DNA of 39,000 nt from an uncultured Muribaculaceae bacterium (GCA_947626355.1 CANQRV010000022.1:1-39000), one strand, 5' to 3'. Shown: positions 1-9,021, numbered from the stretch's first letter. Program-made: numbers and translations. The notes: a model not told the origin generated them from the sequence alone.

Positions 1-1
1 T

Positions 2-67
2 CCCCATTCAGACTTCCCCCGCTATAAAATAACAGGCTTTTCGGAAGCACAAGACATTTTTAAATGA
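2..67 (+). CDS. possible 3' end of an upstream gene (partial)
   Basis: One frame is open from the left edge to a TGA at 65-67, and it overlaps the ATG of the GH97 gene as ATGA (64-67). Such overlaps usually mean two translationally coupled genes in one operon, so this may be the last 21 codons of a gene to the left. The piece is too short to assign to a family, and an open frame of this length can occur by chance. Confidence 0.3.
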   Translation, partial: PHSDFPRYKITGFSEAQDIFK

Positions 68-2097
68 AAGAGCCGTGCCCTGACGGTAACGTGACGCTGA
101 CATTTCAGCTGGACAGCGAGGGCACACCATGCTATTCGGTCGACTACAAGGGGAAGCCGGTGGTGAGGAATTCAGAGCTCGGCTTCAAGACCAGCCAGAC
201 CGACGGGTTCGAGCGGGGATTCACCATGAAGCATACCGACTACAGCAGCGAACGCTCTTCGTGGGCGCCGGTATGGGGTGAGAACGATTCGATACGCGAC
301 TGGCACAACGGAATGACCGTGAGCCTCTACAACCGCAATGCCAGGACGAGACTCGACATAGAGTTCCGGGTCTTCGACGACGGCATCGGCTTCCGCTACA
401 TATTCCCGAAGCAGCATCTGAAGAATCTGACGATCACCGACGAGCTCACACAGTTCGCAATGCCCGGCGACATGACCGCCTGGTGGATTCCCGGCGACTA
501 CGACACTCAGGAATATGAATACACCCGCAGCCGGCTTAGCGAGATCCGCGGGAAAAACGGCGTCAACACCGAGAATGTGGCGCAGCAGACATTCTCTCCC
601 ACAGGAGTGCAGACATCGCTGATGCTGAAAACCGACGACGGCCTCTACGTCAACATCCATGAGGCGGCGCTCGTAGACTTCCCGGCAATGCACCTGAACC
701 TCGACGACTCCAATTACACGTTCACCTCATGGCTGACCCCCGACATCAACGGCAACAAGGCGGAGATAAAGCTTCCGTTCTCCACTCCCTGGAGAGCGGT
801 GATGGTCTCCGACAGGGCCACCGATATCTTGGCCTCAAATCTGATCCTCAACCTCAACGAGCCCAATAAGCTCAACGACACCGACTGGATCAAGCCCGTG
901 AAATACATGGGTGTGTGGTGGGAGATGATTACCGGGAAAAGCGCATGGTCGTATTGCGACGCGGAGAATTTCGACCTCGCCACGTTCGACTATTCAAAGG
1001 CCAAGCCCCACGGACGCCATGGCGCCAACAACGAGAATGTGAAAAGGTATATCGACTTCTCGGCCGACAACGGCTTCGACCAGGTGCTGGTGGAGGGATG
1101 GAACATCGGCTGGGAAGACTGGTTTGGTAAGGAGAAGGATTTCGTGTTCGACTTCATCACACCATACCCGGATTTCGACATCAAGGCGCTCAACGACTAC
1201 GCCCATTCCAAAGGCGTGCGCCTGATGATGCATCACGAGACATCAGGGTCGCTCAAGAACTACGAACGCTGGATCGACAAAGCCTATGACCTGATGAACC
1301 AGTATGGCTACAACGCCGTGAAGAGCGGATACGTCGGTCATTTCCAGCCGCGCGGTGAGAACCACTACAACCAGAAGAGCGTGCGCCATTATCTCGAATG
1401 CGTGGAGAAGGCGGCCGACAGGCATATCATGGTCAACGCCCATGAGGCCGTGCGCCCGACCGGCCTGTGCCGCACGTATCCCAACCTGATCGGCAACGAG
1501 AGCGCCATGGGCACGGAATACCAGAACATGCAGCCGGGCCACGTGGCCATACTTCCCTTCACACGCCTGAAAGGTGGCCCGATGGATTTCACTCCCGGCA
1601 TCTTCAGGATGGACCTGAGTACCTTCGCTCCGGGCAACACGGCGCACAAGAGGGCTACGATAGCCAATCAGCTCGCGCTGTACGTCACCATGTATTCGCC
1701 GCTCCAGATGGCCGCCGACCTTCCGGAGCACTACGCCGAGAAGGCCGATGCCTTCCAGTTTATCAAGGATGTGCCCGTCGACTGGAGCAAGAGCGTCTAT
1801 CTCGACGCGGAGCCGGCGGAATATATAGTGGCGGCCCGCAAGGAGAAGGGTGGCGACGACTGGTATGTCGGTGGCGTCACCGACAAGGAGGCCAGAAACT
1901 ATGAAGTGAAATGCGACTTCCTCGACCCCGGCGCCACATACGAGGCCACACTCTATATGGACGGCGTGACCGCTGACTGCGACCGGAATCCGGAGAGCTA
2001 CATCATCACCCGTTTCGACCTTACCGACAAGGACATGGTTCCCGTCAGGATGGCTCCCGGCGGCGGCTTCGCCATGTCGATAAAGAAAAAGAAGTAA
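64..2097 (+). CDS. glycoside hydrolase family 97 (SusB-like alpha-glucosidase type)
   Basis: The 677-residue protein matches GH97: an N-terminal beta-sandwich, a catalytic TIM barrel from about residue 270, and a C-terminal beta domain. Three glutamates are spaced as in Bacteroides SusB (E439/E508/E532): E392 in HHETSG, E461 in NAHEA and E485 in GTEY. E479 (GNES) matches the calcium ligand E526. This set belongs to the inverting branch, and no nucleophile Asp of the retaining branch is seen in VKSGYVG, so hydrolysis of alpha-glucosides with inversion is expected. Most GH97 enzymes are secreted to the periplasm, but here the first residues are already the beta-sandwich and an in-frame stop (61-63) precedes the ATG, so no signal peptide is visible. 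The enzyme may be cytoplasmic, or the export signal was lost. The start codon overlaps a possible upstream stop (ATGA), and a hairpin follows the gene. Confidence 0.93.
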   Translation: MKEPCPDGNVTLTFQLDSEGTPCYSVDYKGKPVVRNSELGFKTSQTDGFERGFTMKHTDYSSERSSWAPVWGENDSIRDWHNGMTVSLYNRNARTRLDIEFRVFDDGIGFRYIFPKQHLKNLTITDELTQFAMPGDMTAWWIPGDYDTQEYEYTRSRLSEIRGKNGVNTENVAQQTFSPTGVQTSLMLKTDDGLYVNIHEAALVDFPAMHLNLDDSNYTFTSWLTPDINGNKAEIKLPFSTPWRAVMVSDRATDILASNLILNLNEPNKLNDTDWIKPVKYMGVWWEMITGKSAWSYCDAENFDLATFDYSKAKPHGRHGANNENVKRYIDFSADNGFDQVLVEGWNIGWEDWFGKEKDFVFDFITPYPDFDIKALNDYAHSKGVRLMMHHETSGSLKNYERWIDKAYDLMNQYGYNAVKSGYVGHFQPRGENHYNQKSVRHYLECVEKAADRHIMVNAHEAVRPTGLCRTYPNLIGNESAMGTEYQNMQPGHVAILPFTRLKGGPMDFTPGIFRMDLSTFAPGNTAHKRATIANQLALYVTMYSPLQMAADLPEHYAEKADAFQFIKDVPVDWSKSVYLDAEPAEYIVAARKEKGGDDWYVGGVTDKEARNYEVKCDFLDPGATYEATLYMDGVTADCDRNPESYIITRFDLTDKDMVPVRMAPGGGFAMSIKKKK

Positions 2098-2122
2098 ATG
2101 TAGCGGCATAATCAGATATGCG

Positions 2123-2153
2123 GAGGGCCTTGAATGTTCGTTTCAAGGCCCTC
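2123..2153. terminator. bidirectional terminator hairpin
   Basis: A perfect 12-bp stem (2123-2134 with 2142-2153) and a 7-base loop lie between the convergent GH97 and AAA-ATPase genes. It could end transcription from both sides. There is no long T-run on either strand. Confidence 0.7.
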
Positions 2154-2177
2154 TGTCTGTCTGATATCCGTGTCGCG

Positions 2178-3734
2178 TCAGTATTCCACCAGCCAGTCTT
2201 CGATAGTGCGTGTCTTAGTTGAGAAGTTGGCTCCTATCTTGATGACTTGCCTGCTGGATACTGCGAACGGCAGCGCGTAGCCGTGGCTGTCGATCTGGTC
2301 GAGAGCAGTCTGAGCTTTGCCGTCAAGCTTGAGCTCTATAATGTAATAATAGCGGTTGGTGGCCACGAAGAGGTCGATTCTTCCGGCCGAAGTGCAGTAT
2401 TCTGCCTGTACTTTGAGCCCCAACAGCAGAATCAGCATCAGGAGTCCGTTGTGGATATTAATTTCCTGATCCATCCGCATCCGGTAGCTGACGGAGGCGA
2501 AGAGGCTCTGCAGGCGTCGCATGAAGCCTTCCACATTCCCATCCCGGAACTCATTGATGAATTCACTGATAAGAAACGGCGTGTCCTGGCCGCCGGTGTT
2601 GAGATAGTGGGGGAGGAGATATTCGAGGAAACCGGCTTCGACCTCTTCATTGGGAAGGCCCAGCGTGTAGATCTCTGTGTCCGGATCGAAGTCCTTGACG
2701 GTGAGGTAGCCTGTCTGGAAGAAGAGAGCGATGGGACTCGCGCTGTCGAGATCCAGCCCATAGAGCGCGCTCTTGCTGCACCGTGTGTTGAGCAGCGACT
2801 GGAGGTCTACGTCAAAGCGCTTCATCTCCTCCATGAGTAGAGTGGGAGTGCCGGAGGCTATCCAATATTTGTCGAACTTCCTCTTCTGCATGACATTCAG
2901 CAGGGAGTAGGGATTGTAGACATACGTTTCTTTTTCCGTGAATCTGTAGCCGTCGTAATATGTCTTGAGCCTTGCGACGGTCTGCTCCGGGTCTATGCCG
3001 TATTTAGCAGCCAGAGCCTCGATCCCAATGGGGAAGTTGGCTCGCAGCTCGCTGTCGGTGATACCGCATATATCGGCGAAATCCTCGTCGAATGATATGT
3101 CCTGGATGTTATTGAGGTCTGAGAAGACATTGAGATGTGCAAACCGGCTGACGCCTGTCAGGAACACGAGGCGGATGTAGTCGGCTCCGCTTTTGAAATT
3201 GGAGTAGAGGGCGGAGAGGCGGTCGCGGCAGTATTCGAAGTTCTTCCGGTCGTGGAGGTTGTTGACAAGCGGCTTGTCATATTCATCTACGAGTATCACC
3301 ACACTTTTGCCGGTCTTTTCATAGGCTGTGCGTATGATGTTTCCGAATCTGGCCGGATGGTTGTCGACATCGGGGATTATTCCGTACTCGCGCTCCCATT
3401 GTATCAGCATGTTCTCCACAATGCTGTCGAGCGCCTCCGGAGTCTTGTATTTCTCGGTGTTGAGGTCGAGTTTGAGCACCGGATACGGTTCCCAGTCCCA
3501 GTCAACGGTGTCGATATAAAGCCCTTTGAAAAGATGGCGTTTACCCTCGAAGAAACATTCAAGTGTATTGAGAAAAAGGCTCTTTCCGAAACGCCGCGGG
3601 CGTCCCAGAAAGCAATACTGGTTGTAGGAGATGATTTTTTCGATAAACCTTGTTTTATCGACATACAGCCAGCCGCCTTTGCGTATCATCTCAAACGACT
3701 GCTGTCCTATCGGATATCTCACTGTCTCTGTCAT
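2178..3734 (-). CDS. AAA-ATPase-like / PD-(D/E)XK nuclease-like protein
   Basis: The 518-residue protein belongs to a family very common in Bacteroidales: an N-terminal AAA-ATPase-like domain (PF09820 type) and a C-terminal PD-(D/E)XK nuclease-like domain (PF08011 type). A degenerate P-loop is visible early (GRPRRFGKSLFL), and VVILVDEYDKPL resembles Walker B. Near the C-terminus, GRIDLFVATNRYYYIIELKL carries the D...ExK pattern of the nuclease fold. These proteins occur in many copies per genome and their role is unknown; a link to mobile elements or defence has been suggested. ATG 3734 is preferred over the TTG six codons upstream because the TTG lies inside the promoter -7 box (3750-3757). 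The leader would be only about 10 bases, with GGAG just before the ATG. Confidence 0.88.
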   Translation of the reverse strand: MTETVRYPIGQQSFEMIRKGGWLYVDKTRFIEKIISYNQYCFLGRPRRFGKSLFLNTLECFFEGKRHLFKGLYIDTVDWDWEPYPVLKLDLNTEKYKTPEALDSIVENMLIQWEREYGIIPDVDNHPARFGNIIRTAYEKTGKSVVILVDEYDKPLVNNLHDRKNFEYCRDRLSALYSNFKSGADYIRLVFLTGVSRFAHLNVFSDLNNIQDISFDEDFADICGITDSELRANFPIGIEALAAKYGIDPEQTVARLKTYYDGYRFTEKETYVYNPYSLLNVMQKRKFDKYWIASGTPTLLMEEMKRFDVDLQSLLNTRCSKSALYGLDLDSASPIALFFQTGYLTVKDFDPDTEIYTLGLPNEEVEAGFLEYLLPHYLNTGGQDTPFLISEFINEFRDGNVEGFMRRLQSLFASVSYRMRMDQEINIHNGLLMLILLLGLKVQAEYCTSAGRIDLFVATNRYYYIIELKLDGKAQTALDQIDSHGYALPFAVSSRQVIKIGANFSTKTRTIEDWLVEY

Positions 3735-3749
3735 AGCTCCAATTTTTTG

Positions 3750-3780
3750 CAAATATAGGCATTATCCACATACTGTGCAA
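3750..3780 (-). promoter_or_regulatory. promoter of the AAA-ATPase/PD-(D/E)XK gene
   Basis: On the minus strand the -7 box TATATTTG (3757-3750) is preceded by TTG at -33 (3780-3778) with exactly 20 bases between. This is the Bacteroidetes sigma-ABfr pattern. The region is nearly the same as the promoter at 5709-5740, with 27 of 33 aligned bases identical. Confidence 0.75.
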
Positions 3781-3803
3781 CCAAAAACACCCTGTGCAGG
3801 CAA

Positions 3804-4835
3804 TCAGGTATTCACGGTATCTGGTGCGAATTTCTTGCGGGCAAGGGCCTGAAGGTCATCGGTGGTGTCGCATTCATCCACGATCTCCACTCCGAGCATC
3901 GTCTCGATGACGTCCTCCATGGTGACGATGCCTCGCATGCAGCCGTATTCATCGGTGATCACCGAGATATGCTCCTTCTTCTCAAGCATCTTCTGCCAGA
4001 TGTCTGACACCTTGACGTCCTCTGTGAAATATAGGATAGGGCGTACGATATCCTTCAAAGGCATAGAGTGCCTGTCCTGGGTGAGCATCTCGAGCACGTT
4101 CGCCCTGCGCACGTAGCCGGTTATGAACTCCCTCTCCGTGTTATACACCGGTATGCGGGAGAAGGAAGACAGAGACTGATTGTCGTAAAACTCCTGCATC
4201 GTCGTGTCGGAGGAGACAGAGGCTACAACCACAAAGGGGGTCATGATGTCTTCGGCATGCACATTGGAGAGCTTGAGGAAATTCTGTATCACCTTGTTTT
4301 CCTCAGCCTGGATCACCCCCTCGTCAGTGCCCACGTTCACCATAGCCGCGACCTCCTCGCGGCTGACCGTAAGCGGCTGTATCCTGGGCGACACACAGCG
4401 GGTGAGCAGCTCCGACAGCCACACCAGTGGATAGGTGATGGCGATCAGCACTCTGATTACCTTTGCCGACGGTATGGCGAGGGCCCTCCAGTATGAGGCG
4501 CCCATCGTCTTGGGAATGATCTCCGACAATACGAGGATCAGCAGGGTGAGGATGGCGGAGATTATGCCGAAATACGCCTCTCCGAACACCTTGACCGATT
4601 CCGAACCCACGCCCGCAGCGCCGATTGTGTGGGCAACGGTGTTGAGGGTCAGGATCGCCGCTACAGGCCGGTCGACGTTTGTCTTGTATTTCATCAGTAG
4701 CGACGCGCCTTTCACGCCCTGGCTTTCCTTCATTGATATATACGAAACGGGTGTCGAGAGCAGCACTGCCTCGAGCACGGAGCACAGGAATGAGACCGCA
4801 AGTGCTCCTATGAGATATAATAGTATGAGTGTCAT
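3804..4835 (-). CDS. CNNM-domain / CBS-pair membrane protein (hemolysin C family)
   Basis: The 343-residue protein has an N-terminal CNNM (DUF21) membrane domain with about four hydrophobic segments (roughly residues 2-24, 60-80, 88-110 and 125-150), including the family motif LSEIIPKT. A CBS pair follows (about residues 195-320) with IMTPF, SRIPVY and DEYGCMRGIVTMEDVIE. Relatives are CorB/CorC-like proteins involved in Mg2+ or Co2+ handling and CNNM transporters. The C-terminal CorC_HlyC domain of longer members is missing, so this is the short form; function is inferred from the family only. It lies 77 bases downstream of the small secreted protein gene and may share its transcript. No clear promoter directly upstream was found. 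Confidence 0.9.
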   Translation of the reverse strand: MTLILLYLIGALAVSFLCSVLEAVLLSTPVSYISMKESQGVKGASLLMKYKTNVDRPVAAILTLNTVAHTIGAAGVGSESVKVFGEAYFGIISAILTLLILVLSEIIPKTMGASYWRALAIPSAKVIRVLIAITYPLVWLSELLTRCVSPRIQPLTVSREEVAAMVNVGTDEGVIQAEENKVIQNFLKLSNVHAEDIMTPFVVVASVSSDTTMQEFYDNQSLSSFSRIPVYNTEREFITGYVRRANVLEMLTQDRHSMPLKDIVRPILYFTEDVKVSDIWQKMLEKKEHISVITDEYGCMRGIVTMEDVIETMLGVEIVDECDTTDDLQALARKKFAPDTVNT

Positions 4836-4912
4836 GAATATGTGTATAAGTTGATACTGCCGGAGACACTGGATGCCTTCGGATTTGCATGGAGAGAGTG
4901 GGCTTATACTTT

Positions 4913-5191
4913 CTATTCGCGAAACACGCAGTGGAGGATTCTTACGGGAAGATGGATAATGTCGCCGTTTGCCTTAGGCAAGACGTGCTCACGCCGGAAT
5001 CCGGCCATGAGCGGTGAGGGGATGGCCGGCAGCTGTTCTTCGACTTCAGATTGTGAAAGACTGCATACGGCGATACAACATTCCGTCTCCGCTTCCGGTT
5101 CACCTTCAGCGGCCTCGATACATTCGGCCTGGACTGCAACCGGCAGCAGAGCGGCTATCAAGCATGATATGATGGCGATGGCTCGTGTCAT
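4913..5191 (-). CDS. small secreted cysteine-containing protein (unknown)
   Basis: The 92-residue protein starts with a convincing signal peptide: MTR, then a hydrophobic run, and a likely cleavage site after AVQA at residue 22. The mature part begins ECIEAAEG and has Cys at about 24, 38, 39 and 43, so a disulfide or metal-binding segment is possible. I do not recognise a family. The ATG lies 11 bases after the stop of the PH-like gene, which supports co-transcription. The evidence for a real gene is the signal peptide and the tight spacing; a chance ORF remains possible. Confidence 0.5.
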   Translation of the reverse strand: MTRAIAIISCLIAALLPVAVQAECIEAAEGEPEAETECCIAVCSLSQSEVEEQLPAIPSPLMAGFRREHVLPKANGDIIHLPVRILHCVFRE

Positions 5192-5202
5192 AGCTCAAGT
5201 GG

Positions 5203-5679
5203 TTATAAAGATAACACATTCCCGGGCGCCATTGTTTTCTCGCCATCGGATAGGTCCTTATAATTCCTTGAGGCCGGATTGATTCCGATGAGCTGCGCTA
5301 TGAAGCGGTTGCGGTGGCGTGGCGAGATCTCAAGCGGCATGTAGCTTTTCCAGACTGAGCGGTCGTTGAAGCTTATCGACACGCGGCGTCGCGACATCCC
5401 GGCCGTGGCGAGATAACCGATGGATTTCTTCACATCCTTGATGTTGGAGATCGGCAGCCGTTTATGTCGGAAGAACTGGTAGACCACAAGGTCGTCGCCG
5501 TCGATCTCATACCAGCATCCGAACATAAGCACTACGTAAAGCAGAGTCCAGGCGCCGCTCACGAAAACCCAGTACCACCACTGATTGCCTATTGCGCTCA
5601 GCCAGATGATGGCGAGATAACCGACCGTTACGATCCAGACCCACCAGTCGATTCCCGAGCGATATACCGTCTTTCCCAT
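5203..5679 (-). CDS. membrane protein with bacterial PH-like domain
   Basis: With ATG 5679 the protein has 158 residues. Two adjacent hydrophobic segments near the N-terminus (WWVWIVTVGYLAIIWLSAIG and the following WWYWVFVSGAWTLLYVVLMF) form a membrane hairpin. A beta-rich domain follows (YEIDGDDLVVYQFFRHKRLPI...) that looks like the bacterial PH domain found in YdbT/DUF304-type proteins. The longer reading frame begins at a TTG inside the promoter, so the ATG after the promoter is chosen. The gene heads a probable leftward operon with the small secreted protein and perhaps the CNNM protein. Function is unknown; PH-like membrane proteins of this kind are often linked to envelope stress. Confidence 0.75.
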   Translation of the reverse strand: MGKTVYRSGIDWWVWIVTVGYLAIIWLSAIGNQWWYWVFVSGAWTLLYVVLMFGCWYEIDGDDLVVYQFFRHKRLPISNIKDVKKSIGYLATAGMSRRRVSISFNDRSVWKSYMPLEISPRHRNRFIAQLIGINPASRNYKDLSDGEKTMAPGNVLSL

Positions 5680-5708
5680 ATTAGCTTCATGATATTGGTT
5701 GTCGCCTG

Positions 5709-5740
5709 CAAATTTAGGCAATTTTCCCCTACTGTGCAAA
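5709..5740 (-). promoter_or_regulatory. promoter of the PH-domain gene
   Basis: On the minus strand, TTTG (5740-5737) is followed by 20 bases and TAAATTTG (5716-5709), a full match to the Bacteroidetes consensus. The shared block TTTGCACAGTA at -33 is also found (as TTGCACAGTA) in the promoter at 3750-3780. Confidence 0.8.
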
Positions 5741-5813
5741 CGCTACCATCACATTCAGTCATTCCACGTTGACCCGATAAGTACATCAAGATGGTTGAAT
5801 GCTGAATTTTTCC

Positions 5814-5821
5814 TATCTTTG
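5814..5821 (+). promoter_or_regulatory. -7 box of the acyltransferase/phosphoethanolamine-transferase operon
   Basis: TATCTTTG matches TAnnTTTG. It ends only 8 bases before the ATG at 5830, so transcription would begin nearly at the start codon. A -33 TTTG at the usual 20-base spacing is not present; the nearest TTG is at 5795-5797. Confidence 0.55.
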
Positions 5822-5829
5822 CAGGTGAT

Positions 5830-6462
5830 ATGGAATTCAGGAAATATATTATAGCCGGGGAGGAGGTCTACGTGCCGGTGCCGCGCAGCTACCGCGACTG
5901 CGCGGAGCTGATACGCTCCGACTCCTACCGCCACAACGGTCGCCACGACAGCCTGCTGCGCATCTGGCTCTCCGGCTGGAGCCGCATCAGCATCGGCTTC
6001 TCGTTCTGGTTTCGCCTCGCGCAGCACCGCCGCGGATGGCTCTACCCGCTCGCCCGCTGGCGCGCGGGACGCTACAAGCGCGGCTACGGCCTCTTCATCC
6101 CGCCCCGCACCGTTATAGGCTACGGCCTCTACATCCAGCACTGCAACGGACTGGTGGTCAGCCCCGGCGCCGTGATCGGCAATAACGTGAACCTTGGCCA
6201 GTTCACCACCATCGGCTCCAACACTCCCGATGCCGCGCATATCGGCAACAACGTCTACATCGGCCCCGGCGTCAGCATCGTCGACGATATCGAGATAGGC
6301 AGCGGGGCCAGCATAGGCGCCGGAGCGGTGGTGACACGCGATGTAGCCCGCGACACTACCGTCGGCGGCGTCCCGGCGAAACCTATCGCGGCTCCGACGC
6401 ATCCAGAATACATCCGCCATCCCTGGCCGTTGCCGCCGGCAGCCTCAGGCCGGGAGTCATGA
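5830..6462 (+). CDS. serine-acetyltransferase-like hexapeptide (LbH) acyltransferase
   Basis: The 210-residue protein has a helical N-terminal part and then a left-handed beta-helix made of hexapeptide repeats (about residues 95-185: [36 protein letters not shown]). [10 protein letters not shown] corresponds to the catalytic-His segment of the serine acetyltransferase (CysE) family, and the end VGGVPAKPI is typical of that group. Transfer of an acetyl group from acetyl-CoA to a small substrate or sugar is likely. The partner gene suggests an envelope or LPS substrate rather than cysteine synthesis, but that is inference. The last codons overlap the next ATG (ATGA, 6459-6462), so the two are translationally coupled. 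Confidence 0.82.
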   Translation: MEFRKYIIAGEEVYVPVPRSYRDCAELIRSDSYRHNGRHDSLLRIWLSGWSRISIGFSFWFRLAQHRRGWLYPLARWRAGRYKRGYGLFIPPRTVIGYGLYIQHCNGLVVSPGAVIGNNVNLGQFTTIGSNTPDAAHIGNNVYIGPGVSIVDDIEIGSGASIGAGAVVTRDVARDTTVGGVPAKPIAAPTHPEYIRHPWPLPPAASGRES

Positions 6463-8186
6463 AGCCGATGTCAACCTCCGTAGTCTCGCTCATCCGCCGT
6501 ATATCCCGATGGCTCGGGGAGGTGTGGCGTGGTTTTACAACCGGACTTGACCGTCACAGGTTGCTCTGGCTCGTGCTGTGGGTCGCCTCCATGCTGAGCA
6601 TGGCCGACATCCCCGCGGGCATCACTTTCCGTATTCCGTCGTGCCTTCAGGTCGGATACATCATCTGTGTCGGTGCCTTCAAGGGGAGCGTGTCGCTCGC
6701 GCTGTGTCTGCTCTGCATGCGGTGGAAATGGATGAAAGTGCCGGTGTATGTCGCCGTCGGGATATACGTGGCTCTCGCTGTAGTGAATTTCGCGTCTTAC
6801 CGGTTCTTCGGATTCGGCATCACCCGGCGCATGATCTCCATCGTGATGCAGACCAATCCGGCCGAGGCCGCGGAGTTTGCCGGCTACGCGGGAAGTCTTG
6901 CGGCCTCGTCGGTCGCGACCTGGCGCTTTGCTCTCGAAGTCCTGTTCATGGTTGTTGCCGCCATAGCCGTGAGGCGTTTGCCGAGGACAATATTTTCGCG
7001 CTCTGTGCTGGCGGCGGGTTGTGTAGGCATTGTGATGGCTGCCTCGTTTGCCATCGTCTTCTCGTCGGGACGCACGGCGCATCTGTTGTCACTGAGAATC
7101 GCGAAATACGGTCGTGAAACCTATAGGGATCTGCGTGAGTTTGAGAGACTGAAAGACGATCTCGCGCCGCTTCCCGACGCGGCTTCGGTAAGCTCCACCT
7201 ATCGTGCCGCTACGGTCGTGGTGGTGATAGGGGAGTCGGCCTCGCGCGGCCACTGGCAGGCCTACGGATATCCTCTCCCTACAACGCCGCAGGTCTCGGC
7301 GATGGCCGACAGCCTCTTTATCTTCACCGACGTGATAGGCTCGTCGAGCAGCACTTCGCTCAACCTTGAGAACATCCTCACCCTCAGCACCGACGATATG
7401 CCCGAAGGCTCCGCCCTGCGCTCGCCGCGGGTGATCGACATCTTCAACAAGGCCGGCTATTCCACCTGGTGGCTGTCTAATCAGGAACGCTCGGGACTCG
7501 TGAGCAATATGTCGGGGGTACTGGTGTCGCAGGCCGATGTGGTGAGGTATGTGGGCGCCGAGAGCTCGGAGGACGTGCTGACGTCGAGATATGACGAGGC
7601 GCTGCTGCCGCATCTGCGGAAAGCTCTCGGCGACACGGCGCGGCGTAAGATGATCTTCGTGCATCTGATGGGCTCGCACGTGCTCTACACGAGCCGCTAT
7701 CCGGGGAGCGCCACCGTCTTCACGGCCGCTGACGTCTTGAAGATGCCGGGAGGCAGGAGCCATACAGGTGACGAGGCCGCCACTATCGCTGAGTATGACA
7801 ATTCCATCCGCTACACCGACTCGCTTCTCGGCGAGATGCTCCGCGCCGTGGTGCGGCAGCCGGAGCCCGCGGTGCTGATATATTTCTCCGACCATGGAGT
7901 GAACGTCTACGACATCGACGGCATACACGGGAGGGGAGAGCGCTTCGTGGAGGTGCCGGCTTTGATATATGCCAACGCGCCCTATCGTGCGGCGAATCCA
8001 GACATGGTCTCGGCCCTCGACAGTGCTCTGATGCTGCCGGTCACTACAGCCGATCTCGCGCATCCGCTCATGACGCTGACAGGCACGACCTATTCCGGCT
8101 ATGACCCGACACGGGATTTCCTGTCGCCACAGTACGTGAAGCGACACCGCTATGTCGACCTCAGACCGTGGACTTTCGGGAAATAG
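6459..8186 (+). CDS. sulfatase-fold phosphoethanolamine transferase-like inner-membrane enzyme (EptA type)
   Basis: The 575-residue protein has about five membrane segments in the first 210 residues and a periplasmic alkaline-phosphatase/sulfatase-fold domain after that. IGES gives metal ligand E259. T299 in SSSTSLNL lies 40 residues later, the same distance as E240 to nucleophile T280 in neisserial EptA. SDHGVN gives D478-H479, and IHGRGERF supplies a later histidine. It should transfer phosphoethanolamine from phosphatidylethanolamine to lipid A or another glycan, a change known in Bacteroidales and in EptA to affect resistance to cationic peptides. The exact acceptor cannot be read from the sequence. 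It is coupled by ATGA overlap to the acyltransferase gene upstream, which supports a joint envelope-modifying operon. Confidence 0.87.
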   Translation: MKPMSTSVVSLIRRISRWLGEVWRGFTTGLDRHRLLWLVLWVASMLSMADIPAGITFRIPSCLQVGYIICVGAFKGSVSLALCLLCMRWKWMKVPVYVAVGIYVALAVVNFASYRFFGFGITRRMISIVMQTNPAEAAEFAGYAGSLAASSVATWRFALEVLFMVVAAIAVRRLPRTIFSRSVLAAGCVGIVMAASFAIVFSSGRTAHLLSLRIAKYGRETYRDLREFERLKDDLAPLPDAASVSSTYRAATVVVVIGESASRGHWQAYGYPLPTTPQVSAMADSLFIFTDVIGSSSSTSLNLENILTLSTDDMPEGSALRSPRVIDIFNKAGYSTWWLSNQERSGLVSNMSGVLVSQADVVRYVGAESSEDVLTSRYDEALLPHLRKALGDTARRKMIFVHLMGSHVLYTSRYPGSATVFTAADVLKMPGGRSHTGDEAATIAEYDNSIRYTDSLLGEMLRAVVRQPEPAVLIYFSDHGVNVYDIDGIHGRGERFVEVPALIYANAPYRAANPDMVSALDSALMLPVTTADLAHPLMTLTGTTYSGYDPTRDFLSPQYVKRHRYVDLRPWTFGK

Positions 8187-8194
8187 CAAAGCGG

Positions 8195-8219
8195 GCCCGC
8201 GGCCGGGTGGGTCGCGGGC
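8195..8219. terminator. GC-rich hairpin between convergent genes
   Basis: A 7-bp all-GC stem (8195-8201 with 8213-8219) and an 11-base loop follow the phosphoethanolamine-transferase stop by 8 bases and face the end of the vWA gene. There is no T-run, so termination strength is uncertain. Confidence 0.45.
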
Positions 8220-8259
8220 GATTGGTTTGCAAGCTGGCTGTTTGGCTTGTAAGTAGTGG

Positions 8260-8946
8260 TCATTTGCGCTTCTTGAAGAAGCCGGAGCTGCGTTGCTTGC
8301 GGTAGGCCATGCGCTCTTCCTGCGGCATGCATGCCTCTTCATTCATGCGCTCATCCTCGTAGTCCATCAGGACTTTGCTGTAGCTTCGGAACATCTTGCG
8401 GGTGCCCTCCTCATCGGAACTGAACGACATTTTGTTGTCGATGTGCATCTTGCGCGACATCGACTCCACGTCGATGTTGGCGCCGATGAAATTGAAGGTC
8501 CATCCTGTCTCCTTGAGGCTGTCGATGAGCCTTACCACCTTCTCCATGGTGTAGTGGGTTGAGGAATTCTCCATGCCGTCGGTGATGATGGTGACGATGC
8601 CGGTGGCGTCCTCGTGTGTCGCGGCCACGGCCTTGAGCTCGGCGAGTGTTGAGCCTACCGCGTCGAAGAGGGGAGTGCAGCCGCCGGGCTCATAGTCATT
8701 ATTGGTGATGTGGCGGGCGTCGGCCACCGGGATGTTCTTGCAGAGATAGCGGGAGGGGGTGCCGCCCGACTGGAAAGCATAGATCGATATGAGCACTCGC
8801 TGGGTGTCCGGGTTTTTGGCCTGGAGCTGCTTTGCCACATTGATTGTCTCGTTGCAGCCGGAGATTGTGGAGTTGACGCAGCTGCACATGGAGCCTGACT
8901 CGTCGAGTATGATGAGGTTGAATACGGTGGTCTTGGTCGCTGACAT
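8260..8946 (-). CDS. cytoplasmic von Willebrand factor A domain protein
   Basis: The 228-residue protein is almost entirely one vWA domain. The metal-ion-dependent adhesion site is complete: LDESGSM near residue 15 (DxSxS), the Thr in GGCTPLFDAVG, and the Asp in IITDGMENS. No signal peptide or membrane segment is visible, and the C-terminus is basic (FFKKRK), so it acts inside the cell. vWA proteins of this sort usually serve as Mg2+-dependent protein-binding adaptors; the partner is unknown. It is transcribed from its own promoter, whose -7 box lies inside a palindromic operator shared with the adjacent NUDIX-HTH regulator gene, so that regulator probably controls it. Its link to the TerY-type vWA proteins further right is only at the domain level. 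Confidence 0.85.
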   Translation of the reverse strand: MSATKTTVFNLIILDESGSMCSCVNSTISGCNETINVAKQLQAKNPDTQRVLISIYAFQSGGTPSRYLCKNIPVADARHITNNDYEPGGCTPLFDAVGSTLAELKAVAATHEDATGIVTIITDGMENSSTHYTMEKVVRLIDSLKETGWTFNFIGANIDVESMSRKMHIDNKMSFSSDEEGTRKMFRSYSKVLMDYEDERMNEEACMPQEERMAYRKQRSSGFFKKRK

Positions 8947-8998
8947 AGTAGTGGGTTTTAGAGTCGGGCCATTGCTGGCGTCCGAGGTTAGACATGGT

Positions 8999-9021
8999 CT
9001 TTGCGTTATTTTGACGCAAAG
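8999..9021. promoter_or_regulatory. operator 1 (palindrome over the vWA promoter)
   Basis: CTTTGCGT (8999-9006) and ACGCAAAG (9014-9021) form a perfect 8-bp inverted repeat with a 7-base spacer. The right arm covers the TTTG of the vWA -7 box. The same palindrome recurs at 9054-9072 and 10008-10026, which makes it the likely binding site of the NUDIX-HTH regulator. Confidence 0.75.
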
